From: Mytilisepta virgata
Taxonomy: Eukaryota > Mollusca > Bivalvia > Mytilida > Mytilidae
Reading direction: 5' to 3'
DNA length: 64,000 nt
Assembly: GCA_028015205.1 (NCBI GenBank)
Contig: CM051517.1
Coordinates: 59,395,455 to 59,459,454 of the forward strand
Under the pieces are notes generated by a model. It was not told where the DNA came from. It searched no databases and saw nothing but the letters and a program-made list of their open reading frames with translations. The position numbers were made by a program, and so were the translations under genes. Within the stretch, counting starts at the first letter, position 1; each line of letters starts with the position of its first letter. Of this stretch, positions 1 to 12,589 are shown one piece after another.

Positions 1-2849
1 CTTGATTAACTATGGTCTTCACTGGTCTTGACCGACTACAAAGTCCCATGTCTTGATTTGGTCACGTTATTTTTTATTTTATTTTCTAAAGTAGTGATGC
101 AGAAAATCAATTTCTCCTATTCTTGGCGTGTTTAATGGGTGGGATGAAAATACATAATATGTTTAACCACTTCCGGGTGATTAAATTTCTGCACGGGAAT
201 TTCCACCGTTTTTTTTTTACGTTTATTGGAAAGATACACTAGACAAGTTCCGAAATGGCGTTCATGTAAACAAAATGCGTAGCAACGGCATTTTCTTGAG
301 GTTTTTGTTGATGATCACAGGAGAAAAGATTCTCCTTCAGTTTACTCGTGAGTTATAGAATTTCTCCCCCCTCGATAATTCAATTTTAGATTTTAACACC
401 CTCGCTAAAATTTATACATGGTCTGTGATTAAAGGTGCTACTAAATTGATGATTATATAAATTATTCAGTAATAGCTCTGACAAAAAATATCTTTTACAA
501 CCCTCATTCCAATCCTTCAATGACTATACTTAAAAATTAATTTTTTTCAAGGAGTTGATTCAGAAAAATATTCATACAGAATATGCATTGTGAAAATATG
601 GCCTCGGACCAATACAGCAAGCCTCGGACCAAAAACAAGGCCAATACAGAAACATAATAATATCATAACATTTTGTTGTCATGTGTTTAAAATGAACATT
701 TCTCATTAGATTAAAATTATATCTGTATATTAAAGTTCATTTAACGAATTGTAACTCTGATATGACGAATCTAAAATATGACTAATCATGTATTAAGCAC
801 TTATATAATTTATATATTTGCAGGGAGAAATTTATTAGCAAGATTATATCGCTGCAATAAGCATCACCAGAACTATAAAACCCACAATGTTTATACCCTT
901 CATACAATATAAAGGCCATGTCATCCGTATTTGATAGCCGAAGCCAAAGCTGATTTCCCATAAGACACGTAATATACAAATAACGAATGATACAATAGGG
1001 TTTATAACTTTGATGTAGTTAATTATAAATTCAAAAGGTCTTATTTGTAGGCTGAGATTTAACATTTAATATCAAAGCAGTGTATTACAATATAGATTTG
1101 GCGACTTTTGACATGTACATGTACCTAAAATCGGACACATTATTCGATTTACGAGTTAAAACGGAGAAATGAATCCACGTATGAAGCTAAAACCGGAGAA
1201 ATTAATCCACAAATGACAATAAGTTGTGTGCATAAAATTCATAGACTAAGGAAAAAATTACAGCGTGATTTACGTAAAATAGTTTTAGAAAACTAAGAAA
1301 GACGGGGGGAAAGCCTGTTCATTTTCTATTTATGTTTGCCATGTCCTTGGATTATCAATAACCCAGTAATGGCCATACAGTGCATCAAATTTATTTCGGT
1401 ATTTTGTGAATACGTTTTATTACTACCACTGGGTCTATGTCACTGATGGTGGACTGTTAGTCCCCGAGGGCATTATCAGCCATGTAGCCATAACTTTTTT
1501 CCTCGCATGATTAATTACTCAAATGCCTTTAAATTTTCCGTTCAAAATTTGGGGAAAAAATTACCAGAAATTTGTAAGGCTCTTCCTTTTGATGCAGAGG
1601 TAACCCTTAGCTGAGTTCGGATACCTGTTTATTTTAATTGTTTTTATTTTTGATGGTTGTGTTCAAACATGTCTTCCAGAGACAAAAATTAGAATGTAAG
1701 TGACGTATGGAATTTTAAATGTAAAAGGGCGAGAACTCTTATTGTGAGATTTCTTACATTAGGTATTACATTACTAGGCTGCGTCAAATGTGTGATAGGA
1801 GAATAAAAATGTTTACAATAATGATTTTATAAATCTTATTATTATATCCTTTCTTCTTATTTGCTATGTAAAATTAATTTTCATAAAAATACTATTTTAT
1901 TCAAACTGCCTGAAAAGTACTATTCACCGGTGAATAGCAGAAATGCTATTCACCGACCAGTGACAACGTCACGGTAATGGGCGTGTCAGGTTAGAAAGAA
2001 TGACATCTGTAATCACGTTGGTGTAGTCCTGTTTCGCTTGATCTAAAGAAAACACATTTTAAATATTTTTTTTTGCATTTTTCTTGAATTTTTGGTTTAA
2101 TAAAACAGTTTTTTAACAGACATTTCGGGACCTAGCCATTTTATTTGTCCCTTCGACTAAATGACTATTATTTTTTGGGCTTTCGTCATTTTCTAATTGA
2201 TCAGAACTGGCGACTCGAAACTCGCATAAACTAAATCAAAATCGTTATCAAGAAATCAGTGTTTTCTTACACATTAACCCGACATCCGCCCTTTCGTCTT
2301 GTGTATCAGTAAATTGATATAAATTAAACAACTAGCTAGGCTATTACGGCGGTGGGTGGTAAAAGTTGATAACAAAATTAAAAGTTTAAGGTGGCATCCG
2401 TAATTGATAAATAGATTGTTTAACGTCTAGCTATATCCTGGGCGGAAACAGATTAACAAAAAATCAATGCGTTGATTATTTAATTTGTGTAATAGGAATA
2501 AAATGGGTGAAATATGAAAACGCTGCATCATAAACCGGACCAAAACCTTTTTATATAAATTAAGGAGTGTTTTGTTTATTGCTTGGAATTTGTTATTAAA
2601 ATGGATTATCTTCATAAGATGTCTTTTTTTTTCAAATTGACTATTATCATCGTTTAAAACCAATAACTGCTTTGATATTTAAAAACCCGGTCTTGGTAGC
2701 TATCTTGGGTGACAATAGCAGGTTTCGCAGAGCTACCAAGTATGTGTTCAGGTACGGAGAGTTGGGGATTGTAAGCGGTAATAATACGGATACCTGACGG
2801 TGGGCCTTAGTGTTTGCAGAGTGCAACTCTACATGTTGTATATGCACTT
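1..2849. other. No gene seen
   Basis: AT-rich DNA. The first 60 bases resemble part of the fold-back at 16553 (GGTCTTGACCGACTACAAAG). A short direct repeat GCCTCGGACCAA occurs at 602-631, and a small hairpin (CTATTCACCGGTGAATAGC) at about 1922. Nothing looks coding. Confidence 0.6.
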
Positions 2850-3085
2850 TAAAGACCCTTCTAGTGATTTTAAAAGAGGAGTAGGCTTGTATCTCATGTA
2901 TCTATTACAAAAGACTAAAATATCTGTCCCTTTACTACGTCGGACCTTAGTATTTGAAGATTTCCCCTTTAATTTAATTCCATTTTGAAGACCCTCTAGT
3001 GATTTTGAAAAGAGAGTAGGCTAGTATCTGTAACAAAAGACTGAACTATATGTCCCTATATAACTCGCTATACATTTATAGGTGA
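2850..3085 (+). repeat. Two-unit direct repeat
   Basis: AAGACCCTTCTAGTGATTTT, AGAGGAGTAGGCTTGTATCT and AACAAAAGACT-like phrases at 2850-2935 recur as AAGACCCTCTAGTGATTTTG and GAGTAGGCTAGTATCTG at 2988-3065. A short (AATC)n run follows at 3155-3175. Confidence 0.75.
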
Positions 3086-3289
3086 CCCATGCCCTACCGT
3101 TTCTGTATTGCTTCACTAGTTGTAGTCCTAAAGATTCTTGTAAAATTTGCTTGTAAATCAATCAATCAATCAATTAAAATGCGACCAATACCCAAGCTAA
3201 AGCTTTAAAATCTATTCATATTTTCAAGTTTTGTTTTAAATTTTCAGTTTTACAGAAACTGATTCCTACATTATACCTAACATGACGGT

Positions 3290-3481
3290 GGGGGGGGGGG
3301 GGGGGGAAGGGGGCTAAATTCTTATTTCCATTTAAACTAAAAAAAATTCCAGATTGGCACAGGTCCTGCATCTTTTTTTCACACCTAAAGTGATCCTGTC
3401 TTTTTATTTTGCCAAAACCCTGGTCCTGACCTGCCTTTTTATTTCAAATTTGATCCTAGCCCCCCCCCCCCCCTTCCCCCC
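3290..3481. repeat. G-run, about 35-bp tandem repeat and C-run
   Basis: A 17-G run (3290-3306) plus AA and five more G is followed by AT-rich DNA, three degenerate repeats each ending near GATCCT or GGTCCT (3361-3459), and a 14-C run (3460-3473) plus TT and six C. The G tract could form a quadruplex. Run lengths may be affected by sequencing. Confidence 0.75.
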
Positions 3482-3489
3482 ATACAAAT

Positions 3490-4725
3490 CAAATCGTTGC
3501 TCCATTAGAAAGAATAGAAAATCCCTACACAAATACGTTTTTTCTCAACCAATACATTGTAACAGTGTTAAATTGACACTTTAAATTCTGGTATCTTGAG
3601 GATTGTTAATGAGTAGTGATGCCATGTTCTAATTTTATGAAATTAAAACAAATGACGCAAAAAAAAATCTCTGTATTCGCGCTTGATAACAACGTTGTAA
3701 ATTTCCATATCTTTAGTGTAGAATGGTCACAAACATTGTCATTTATTACAATTAGTAGCATTTTTGTTTTCTTTTTTATGAATTATGGGGATGTTGTTGA
3801 TTTCCCCGAGGAAACTAAAATAGTTCTATGTTAACTCCGAATACAATTTATCATCATAAAACATTTCGTTCTTTATAGCAGCGATTCCTTCGTGAAAAAT
3901 AGAAAACGGATCACAGTTAAAGACTATTGATGGCTAATAAGACAAATTTATTGATAGTAAATTTAAATACATCTGTCATTGTAACAGCTCAGACAGATAT
4001 TGGCATGTTCGTTTTATCACTTTAAGGGTTGGTTTAGTATTTTGCTCTCAATGGAGCTTTTACCTGAGAACAATAGGAAGAAGAACAGAGATATAATTGA
4101 TAAGTGGAATAAATACCAGTCGACCTTCTATTACGTGTCCAAAATAAGCCATAAAGTTGTTTTTTCTCTCTCGTAAAAATGTCAAACATTTATTTGAAAT
4201 TCCGATATATCTTTTACTACTCTTAGCCATTATTAATTATTCCTATCACAAACGCCCAGATGCATCCAGTTTTCAGCAAGAGCAGAAATTTCGTTATCGG
4301 TGCATCATTTTTTGGGTTTTTTTGTATCAATTATGACGTCAGCGATAGCGACATAATTGGATAAGGGAAATTTTGTTCCCGATATTTATAAGTACATGTG
4401 TGTTCGATTTCTTAGAAATGCCTTGATGATATTCAGATGTATTAAAGCTACATGTACCTTTTTTTTTTTATCACGGAATCATTTATTCAGTATGTGGGGC
4501 TCACAGTTGTTTAGCTATGTTTGAAATATTGTATGATAACTTTAAATGTGGACCACACAATTAAGGACCATTCAGTTTTAATGCTAAAACTTAATTCAAA
4601 TTTGCCAAGCAAATCCAAATAAGAAGATATTTGAACAAAGGTTACTGTCAAATTACGACAACATGAAAGATAATGACATCTTATGAAATTGATGCGAGCC
4701 AGCATGAAACTTTTATCGTTACTTT
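3490..4725. other. No gene seen
   Basis: AT-rich sequence with short chance frames only. I see no repeat that recurs in this window. Confidence 0.6.
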
Positions 4726-4956
4726 TTAAATATTGCAAGCAATCGACGCTTTGATTTATAGCAGAACTATATCATGAAAAGTAAAATATATCATATATTT
4801 AGAGTAAAATACACACATTTTTAATATGCATTGTACAAGACATGTATTACACACCCTATATCGCAAACCCAATATCAAACCCCTAAACCTACATGTATAT
4901 CACACCTCTACTCGAAACACAATTTTATTCTGTTCGAAGTATTAATATGATATAAA

Positions 4957-5088
4957 GAATAATACATTCTCAAACCTATATATCATGCTATATCAACCAG
5001 CGATCAATATCACACATAGGCCCTCGGTATGATAATTGGGTACTCTGGTTGATATAGCATGTGATATAGGTTTGGCAATGTATTATTC
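4957..5088. repeat. Long inverted repeat (fold-back)
   Basis: Arms of about 43 bp (GAATAATACATTCTCAAACC... at 4957-4999, and the inverse ending GGCAATGTATTATTC at 5046-5088) enclose a loop of about 46 bp. The unit is bracketed by a direct repeat starting AATATTGCAAGCAATC at about 4730 and 5097. Confidence 0.85.
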
Positions 5089-5171
5089 TCCATAAAATAT
5101 TGCAAGCAATCTACCCTTTTAATCAGAACAGAACTATATCATATAAACTACAATGTATACGTCCTTTATGT

Positions 5172-5572
5172 TTAAGGATGCTCGCTGGTCATGTTTTGGT
5201 CTTTTTTGTCAGATTTTCGGAATCCTCGGGTTTTATCAGTTTCTTTAAACATGAAGTTTTTTGCCCATGAACCCCCATTTTTTCTTTTATAATTCAATCA
5301 TATATACCTTAAAATGGTATTTCACAGAATTTTATAAAATCCTTTTTATTTTTTCATATATCTTTGAGAGACTGAAGTTGTGAATGCAAAGGTAATGAAA
5401 AATCCAGAGAAAACCCATTTCCTGCAAATTTTCAATGCCTTATAGATCTAAAATGTGCACATGAACCTATACTTTTTTCTTGCTTATTTGTTTACTATTC
5501 ATATGTTCTCTCAAACTAAAACGCCTATTTCAAATCCTATTTATTTCCTAATAGACCAGCGATCATCCTTAA
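5172..5572. mobile_element. TTAA-flanked MITE 1
   Basis: The 401-bp element starts TTAAGGATGCTCGCTGGTC and ends GACCAGCGATCATCCTTAA, giving inverted termini of about 16 bp with one mismatch, bordered by the TTAA target. TTAA targets are typical of piggyBac-type transposases, so cross-mobilisation by one is inferred. The inside is AT-rich and non-coding. Confidence 0.88.
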
Positions 5573-5579
5573 TATTGAA

Positions 5580-8025
5580 AAAAAGGTTCATAATTTTTTA
5601 CAGTCCAGTAGGTCCATGTATTTCATATTAATGATCTTAAATGATATCGGCATACCTATTTATGCGACTAATAATATATTTCAAAAGATAAAAGCTGCAG
5701 AATTAACATGAGTAAATAAATTATAATTAAACGTGTTGAGATACATTCATACGAATGTTTGTTCTCACAATAATCAAAGACGTTTAGAGGTAAAGTAATC
5801 AAGATAGACACCTAAGCAAGTTAATTTTCTAAACAGAATAGATGCAATGGAAAATGATTCTGCGATAATAATTCCGATGTGTAATATCCAGACTAAATGC
5901 ATTTAATAATTTCAGGTTGTTTTGTACTTTAGTATTTTTGTTATTGGTCTGAGTTAAATCCCTTGGTTAAATCATCGCTTAGATTTAGTCTTTAAGTTCT
6001 GAAACGTTTTAAAGTTTTAAGACACTAAATTTGAAATATCAATGGGCTTATACAGGAAAAGTAACAATATTCATACTCAAATTTTCACTGCACCCATCTA
6101 GATTGCATTTATGGTGTTGCGCTATTTTTGTCCTGAAGACTGATGACAAACAAGTTTTCCATTATTTTCAGCCTATATGAGTTAAAACTTTTGGAGAAAC
6201 GTAATTTTACCACTTTTGATCATTTGAATAATTTTTTTTTTCAGGTTTTTAAATTTAAAACAAAGAAAAAAATGTTAGAATACATTTTTACAATTAAGTT
6301 AATATACCGGTTTGTCATAGTTTTTAATTATTTATGTATCAATTTCTTGTTTGGATTACGCGTCAAAGTTACTTACTACCAAAATATGTAACACATGTTG
6401 TTCAAATGATGCATGTGACGGCAATATATGCGTATTTTAAAGTGCGTCACACGATACGATTTTCCATTCGAATTTTTAGTTGGTTGAAAACAAAGAAACA
6501 GGGGCCGTGTTAACGAAGATGTCCTACGACAGTCTTACAACCTCTCCTAGTCCTAAGTCACGGTATCAAAGCTATCCTAAGTTAGGACATTTCCTAAAAC
6601 TTGTCCTTAAGTTAGGATGAAGAAATGGGTGTCTTAAAACCATCCTAAGGTGGTCCTAACAGTTAGGATTAATTATTGTAATATAAACAACAAGCATGGC
6701 TGCTGCGTTCATGTACTTTTGAAATCGAACATACAATATACGACGTAATAAATTTTTAAAGACAGAGACAACCTTTTAAGTTAAAGTTTTAGATTTGTGG
6801 GTCACGAATTTTTTGCCGGACAGAACGTTTTATAAACATACAGACAGATAGGCACACTTTAATTAAATATATGCTTACAATTTCATTTCATTCTGATATA
6901 TAACACTATAGAGATATCAGCACAAAATTTATACAGTACCCCCTTTTTCATGTGGGGAACACGAAAAATCAAATAAATCAAATATCTGCTGCACATAGAC
7001 ACTTTATTCGTGATAAATAAATATGTATGATTTTCATTTCATTCTGATAAGTAAAAAAAAATAGACTCGTTCGAATTTGGGTCTCTTTTCAACTCACGTT
7101 GCGAACATATCCATGGACAATCACAGGTAACAAGTGGACCCTATTATAGTATTTTGTGCTCTCGATTAAGTAACGATTTCAATCTCTAATAATGTAAATA
7201 ATGATAATGCAGCTTATCATCCTTCCCTGTGATTCTATCAGCTTGTTGAGCAGCTCCGAAAAATTCGTATCAAGAAGCGGAGTAGGAGTTATCAACAGTC
7301 AGTAGGACTTATCAACAATGTCTCCCGATGTTTAGCAGCTTAAAACTTTTTAAATAGCTTTCAAAATTGCAAAATATTAATAAATATATCAAGATTTGGT
7401 GTTCCTTTTTTATATTATGGCGTTTTATTCAAATGAATGATGAAGAAATTTCTAAAAGTGATATCAACAAAATGTGTCTTTCCTCGATGCTGATAATGTC
7501 TGCTGGGACTTCTTTCCGCCCTTTCCATTGCATTTCATTATTTGCGATTAGATCAAATTTTTAAACGTAAGCTTTATTTTTATATGTCCATATTTTCGCC
7601 TGAATTAGTACAAAAACGACTAAATGTTGTTTAAATATGTTGTCTCCTTGGTTAAATTTGAGTGATTATTTTACGTTGCGCATATTTTAGTCAGAAGTTG
7701 TTTCGCGAATGGAGATCTAGACGGACTATGTAGTCAACCACGTTGCAAGTTTGAAAGCGGGTGCTTTAGTTTCCCTGAAAATCACGAACAAAGATTTCCA
7801 GACTGATTTTGTTTTTTAAAACATGAAAATACACCTTAATGTCGGTTTTTATATCGTTTATAAGATATTTAACATGAACATTCAGGAAATATATACTTAT
7901 TAGTATGGTAAACAACGTAACGGAAAACTTGTCGTTGCGATGAAGAACCCATACTTTTCCCGCGAAAATTTGGGAGAATTCAGAACGTTTAGAAATATTT
8001 ACGTTTCAGATAAGTAATTAAGATG
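5580..8025. other. No gene seen apart from the noted TCCTAA cluster
   Basis: Long AT-rich stretch. The 82-codon frame at 6143 is low-complexity, rich in F, K and N. A short direct repeat AGTAGGAGTTATCAACA / AGTAGGACTTATCAACA lies near 7280-7316. Confidence 0.6.
6515..6668. repeat. Cluster of TCCTAA/TTAGGA inverted words
   Basis: CCTAAGTTAGGACA, CCTTAAGTTAGGATG, CATCCTAAGG and CTAACAGTTAGGATTA follow one another and could fold locally. Similar words near 8365-8400 (CTTAGGATGG, AGTTAGTCCTACC) suggest the far end of a larger decayed element. Confidence 0.5.
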
Positions 8026-8031
8026 ATAAAA

Positions 8032-8191
8032 ATATTATCTGCATTTTGACAGCTATATCGTAAATTATCATCCCGCTCGACAGAATATGAAGATTTGAGA
8101 CTCGTTCGCTACGCTCACTCGCCCCAAGCTTCATATTCTGGCTCGCGGGATGATATTTTAAGATATCTAGCTGTCAAAATGCAGATAATAT
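8032..8191. repeat. Fold-back element with TCGCTACGCTCA core, copy 1
   Basis: The 160-bp near-palindrome runs from ATATTATCTGCATTTTGACA to its inverse TGTCAAAATGCAGATAATAT. Inner arms GACAGAATATGAAG and CTTCATATTC surround the core TCGTTCGCTACGCTCACTCG. The same core occurs in 52915-53035 and, in variant form, in 42551-42712. Confidence 0.9.
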
Positions 8192-8561
8192 ATACATATA
8201 CACAGCTGAATTTTCATTTATTTAACTGCTGTTTAATTTTTCTTCATAAACCCTACAGTTTAGAAATGTTCTTATTGTGTATTTATTTAATATCAAAAGA
8301 GCGAATGTAAAAATCTTCATTCTTCAAAAATAAACCAAGTATATCATATGATTCTGCTAAGAATATCTTAGGATGGTCATACTTATAAGTTAGTCCTACC
8401 TAGAAATTAAGACCAACAAACGTGTGTCTTATGTACTTTCAATGTTGCATTTTACCTAATAAGTTTTCGAAACGCCTTGAAATGCTTCAAACAAATGATT
8501 TCAAATACATTTAATACGATTTTACACAGACAGGTCTGATGAAAAAGATTATAATATACAA

Positions 8562-8677
8562 TTATGGCCTTCAGAAGAAGGTAATATACATAATTATTAA
8601 ATCGAGGAAGGGTTATTTTTCCGAGGGCCTTTCGAGATTTAATAAATATTAATATTACCTCCTTCTGAAGGACATAA
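8562..8677. repeat. Inverted repeat around GAAGGTAATAT
   Basis: The left arm TTATGGCCTTCAGAAGAAGG and right arm CCTCCTTCTGAAGGACATAA pair with few mismatches, and AAATCGAGGAAG partly pairs with TTTCGAGATTT nearer the centre. This is probably a small fold-back transposon. Confidence 0.75.
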
Positions 8678-8689
8678 CGTTATTATTAT

Positions 8690-10380
8690 ACTGAACTTAA
8701 CTCCGGGACAAAATATCAATTATTACGCTCTTGTTGATTCTCGCGTGAATCGACGAGATTTGCACGCTAAAAACAACGTAGTTATTTTACCAATAGTTGC
8801 TATATTAAAGTATAATCATTTATTATAATAATTATTAATATTTAAATTATAATCATTCTTTTCATCAACAAATCCAATCAAATCGAAATGACATTTACAA
8901 AATTCGATTCTGATCAGATTGTCGGATGGAATCTGAAGTGATTCGATTCAAAATCGATTCTTTCGATTTTACTTTCGACTATCGGTATTGTTATACGTGT
9001 TTGCACGTTATAATCATTAATGATATAAAATGATGTTTCCTTTTTAAGCAGTCGATTTTTGTGTGAAATGAATATTGGCTGCTGTTACGTGCACTCAACA
9101 GCTCCAACGAATAGAGGAGATCTAGACTGTCTACACGTCTCTGTTTGCAGCACACCATTGAAAAAGAATTAAAATCAGAGGTTCATGATGTGAAATAATA
9201 TAAGAAAAAACACCCATTCTCGTGAGATTCTTAATATCTAGAAATATATTCCGACTTACCGACAGTTTTTTCTTATATAACTAAGTGCATTAATTACCTT
9301 ACAGTCAAAATGGCGTAAAACAATTTGTAACTCAACAAAATCCCCTTAAATTATGATATTTTAGCTTGTAAACTTGTTCAACAATAAAATAATCAATTAA
9401 ATAATATCTCACAGCGAATCGACTTCTGTTATTATTTCGACACCTTATTTGTCTAATGTATAAAATATTTCTGGATTTAGTTGTCATATCCAGTGATGTA
9501 TGTGAAAAAGTTAAAATAGTCTTTTCAAGTTGACAATGAAATGCACGCGACGTTCCTTCTTTTTACATAAACTTAACATTTATTGATCTTTTTATTACAA
9601 AGAACATTTCCATGCCTTAGAAAGCTTCTACTTAACCAAAGCTGTATTATGATTTTCTCATTTAATAGTTTTTAGATCCTAAAATCAATTTGATAGATTA
9701 AGTCAGATTACTTTAATGCAAATGCATAAATCTCAAAACAAAATCTAAAATATTTATAATTTACTGAAAGCTGAATTTTCCAAAATGCCATGCATGATAA
9801 AAAGTGCATTGTGTTTTTTAAGATTACCAGACATGTTTTAACTGGATTAATCTAAAAGAAAAACTTAAAAGTACATAGCCGGAACATGGTTTGACAGTCT
9901 TTAAAGGAAATATCCATTCAGGACACAAACAGTTGATTAAAACGAATATTATTCTCAGAAATCCACTCACCAGATGGAAACAAATCTATTACAATAATAA
10001 AAAAGCAATGTTTTTCGGTCAAACATAAAAAAAACAGACAATATGCAATGAATGCTTTCGTTCGTGAAAATTAAAATCTGTCACTTTACGCCATTTAGTC
10101 ATGAATACAAATAAAAGGGTTACATTTTGCATTTGTAGTCATAATAGCAAGATGAAAATGCTACAATAATTTCTTAGATTCATTATGCACAAAGAACATT
10201 AATATATAAAGACATTAAAACAATCATCTTTTAGGCCGAAATGACATGGTGCTTGATCTCTTGTTATGGCAAGAAAAAAGTTTTTATTGTCAAAATCAGT
10301 CCTGAAAATATCCTGCCCATCAGCATTCAAATAATAATAAAAAAATAATTTTATAATATGAAATTGTACAAACTAGAGGC
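8690..10380. other. No gene seen
   Basis: AT-rich, with no clear repeat or frame. A run of ATCGAT/TCGATT words (8880-8970) is slightly unusual but gives no structure. Confidence 0.6.
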
Positions 10381-10384
10381 CTTC

Positions 10385-11055
10385 AGGAGAATGTATCATT
10401 TCATTGCTCACATAAGGACATTGCTGCCATGTTCGATTCAAACCGACTAAGTCGTCTTCGAAAAGAAGATCCTAATTAAATTTTGCTTTCCGGTCCTATG
10501 TTACATTAATTTTGCTATAGCGGTCCACGTCGTAATATAGAAATTTAAAAGAGGACAACACAAGGACCATTGCTGCCAAACCTGCTCCGAATCGGTTAAA
10601 TTAGCTAAATTCAGACAAGAAGACCTTTCAGTGAATTTCCCACTGTTCTTTGTTAAACTGTCATTGACTTAGGTCATTCTTGTCTTCAGATTGAATTGCT
10701 ATTATATGGTTTTTGAGTCCTTTTTGGTGGTGGTTCAGGTCAAAAAGACCATCGCTGTGAAGTTTGGTTAGAATTGGCAATTATTTCAGATAAGAAGATC
10801 TTAAAATTAATTTTCTCATAAGGTCCTATGTTAAATTAAGTTCCTTTTGGTGGACATATAGTGGTCATGGTATAAAAGATTAAAAGAGGACCTCTAAAGG
10901 ACTATTTCACACAGCATCAACTTTGGTAGCCATGTTGGTTTTTGATCTGGGTCATTGCATGCAAAGTGGTTTTTGACAAGATTTTTAAATGAAGTTTCAC
11001 ATGGGAACCTATTGTCAACTTGTTTTGGCTTTGGTGGCCATTTTATCCTGTCGTA
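10385..11055 (+). repeat. Decayed tandem repeat, about four units of 160-170 bp
   Basis: Recurring landmarks are AAGGACATTGCTGCC / AAGGACCATTGCTGCC / AAGACCATCGCTGTG, AGAAGATC, GGTCCTATGTTA (10494 and 10823) and ATTTAAAAGAGGAC / ATTAAAAGAGGACC. Units are heavily diverged. I see no coding frame. Confidence 0.65.
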
Positions 11056-11964
11056 AGTTAAGAGTGGTTAACATGGTTAAGACTAGTAAACATGATCGGT
11101 ATTGAATAACTTGAAGGTGAATTAAATTTAACTGATAACCCTGAGCCGGTTAATTATAATACATGTTGTACTTAGGTGATGCAGTGTTTAGTTAATTATT
11201 AATTAACATGACCAGAACGACAGTTTAAGACAATAGACGGGTTGCTTGTGGGAATTTCAATGAGACAAAATATAAGCTTAAATACATACATTACTGAGAG
11301 GTCGTAAAGAGCAACAGTCTTCATATAACACAAGCATCAATTGCCCATAGCAATATTGGTATTTTTGTTTTCTTCTACTGTATATGTTTTGTTGAATCTG
11401 GTTAATATAAAGTCTATACAATATGGGACATCTTGCGTCATCACGCCACCAGATGGAAATGATATTTCAGTAAAATAATTAATCTTTAAGTATTTTTCTG
11501 TCCTTATATATTGTGATAGGTAGAACCGAGTTAATATAAACCTTCTTATACGTATGTCTATATTTCCTTAACGTCTAAAGAAGCAAATGTCATTTTCGTA
11601 TGTCTGATATCAAAATAAGCTTCTTGCAATGTACAAAGGAAGCACCAAGAATGTTGCAGACGGTCTTATTAACGTAATTGTCCAGAGTTTCCGAACGTGT
11701 AACCATATTGACAAACTCGGATGAAGGAGAGCAATAAACCTAAATGAATTAAAAAATCAGAAAAAAAATCTATCGGAAGACTCAAAACTTAAACAACAAT
11801 AATGATGTAATAACAAAAACTATAATAACAAGGCTAGTGAAGTCATTCGGACTTTAGTTTACAGTAGCAAAGCAAAAATTTGATGCATACAGTACACATC
11901 TTCCCGAATGAGAATGTCTAATAAATTCTAACATATACATTTTTACAACACATTTTGTGTACAT

Positions 11965-12190
11965 TTTGTCAATTTACGACGCATCAATTCTGCTTTGAAT
12001 ACCACAACAATAATTCAAAATTTTAATAAGCAAATAAAAAAAGGCAAAATGACCAAAACTGTAAATCTAAAACCATCTGACACAACTGTGCATAAAGGAC
12101 TAAAATTTAACTATTTAGTAACAGTAAATTTTAAATATCAATTTCGGGCTGGTATTGAAATTCTAGCGAATAGCTGGTTATATCGTCGGG
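11965..12190 (+). repeat. Dispersed repeat family R1, copy 1
   Basis: It contains ATTTACGACGCATCAATTCT, AACAATAATTCAAAATTTTA, AAACCATCTGACACA and TATCAATTTCGGGC in order. These match the copy at 47500-47765 on the opposite strand with many substitutions and small gaps. The 67-aa frame here and the 131-aa frame there resemble each other (KYQFRA and KPS phrases) because the DNA is repeated. I see no clear ends or target duplication. Confidence 0.65.
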
Positions 12191-12440
12191 GACTGTGATA
12201 GGGTTCATCAGCAGAGATATTGACTCCGTGGTAATAATAAATTCTATAATACTAATTTTGATGCACAAATTTTGCACATTTCTAAAATTCGCAATGCACA
12301 AAAGCAACATAAATCGCAAAATACATGTAATATACCCGAAAGAAAAATTATTACATAACAGCATTAAACAGGAAGCATAACATATATGTTACTTTATAGG
12401 TTTTCTTATGATAAAACCATGATAGTAAACTATGCAAAAA

Positions 12441-12583
12441 GACCAGGGTCACGTTTCACAAACATTTGTATGCCTACGATTAGTCGTTAATGTGATCTGA
12501 TTTCCGGTTTTCAATGTCTTTGTTCCATTGACGTCATGGAACCAGTCTCGATCTTAGTCCTACGAATGTTTGTGAAAGGGTCA
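12441..12583. repeat. Fold-back repeat with TTTCACAAACAT termini
   Basis: The left end GTTTCACAAACATTTGTATG and right end TACGAATGTTTGTGAAAGGG are imperfect inverses, with inner CCTACGATTAG against CTTAGTCCTACG. Element type is unknown. Confidence 0.7.
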
Positions 12584-12589
12584 AGTCCA

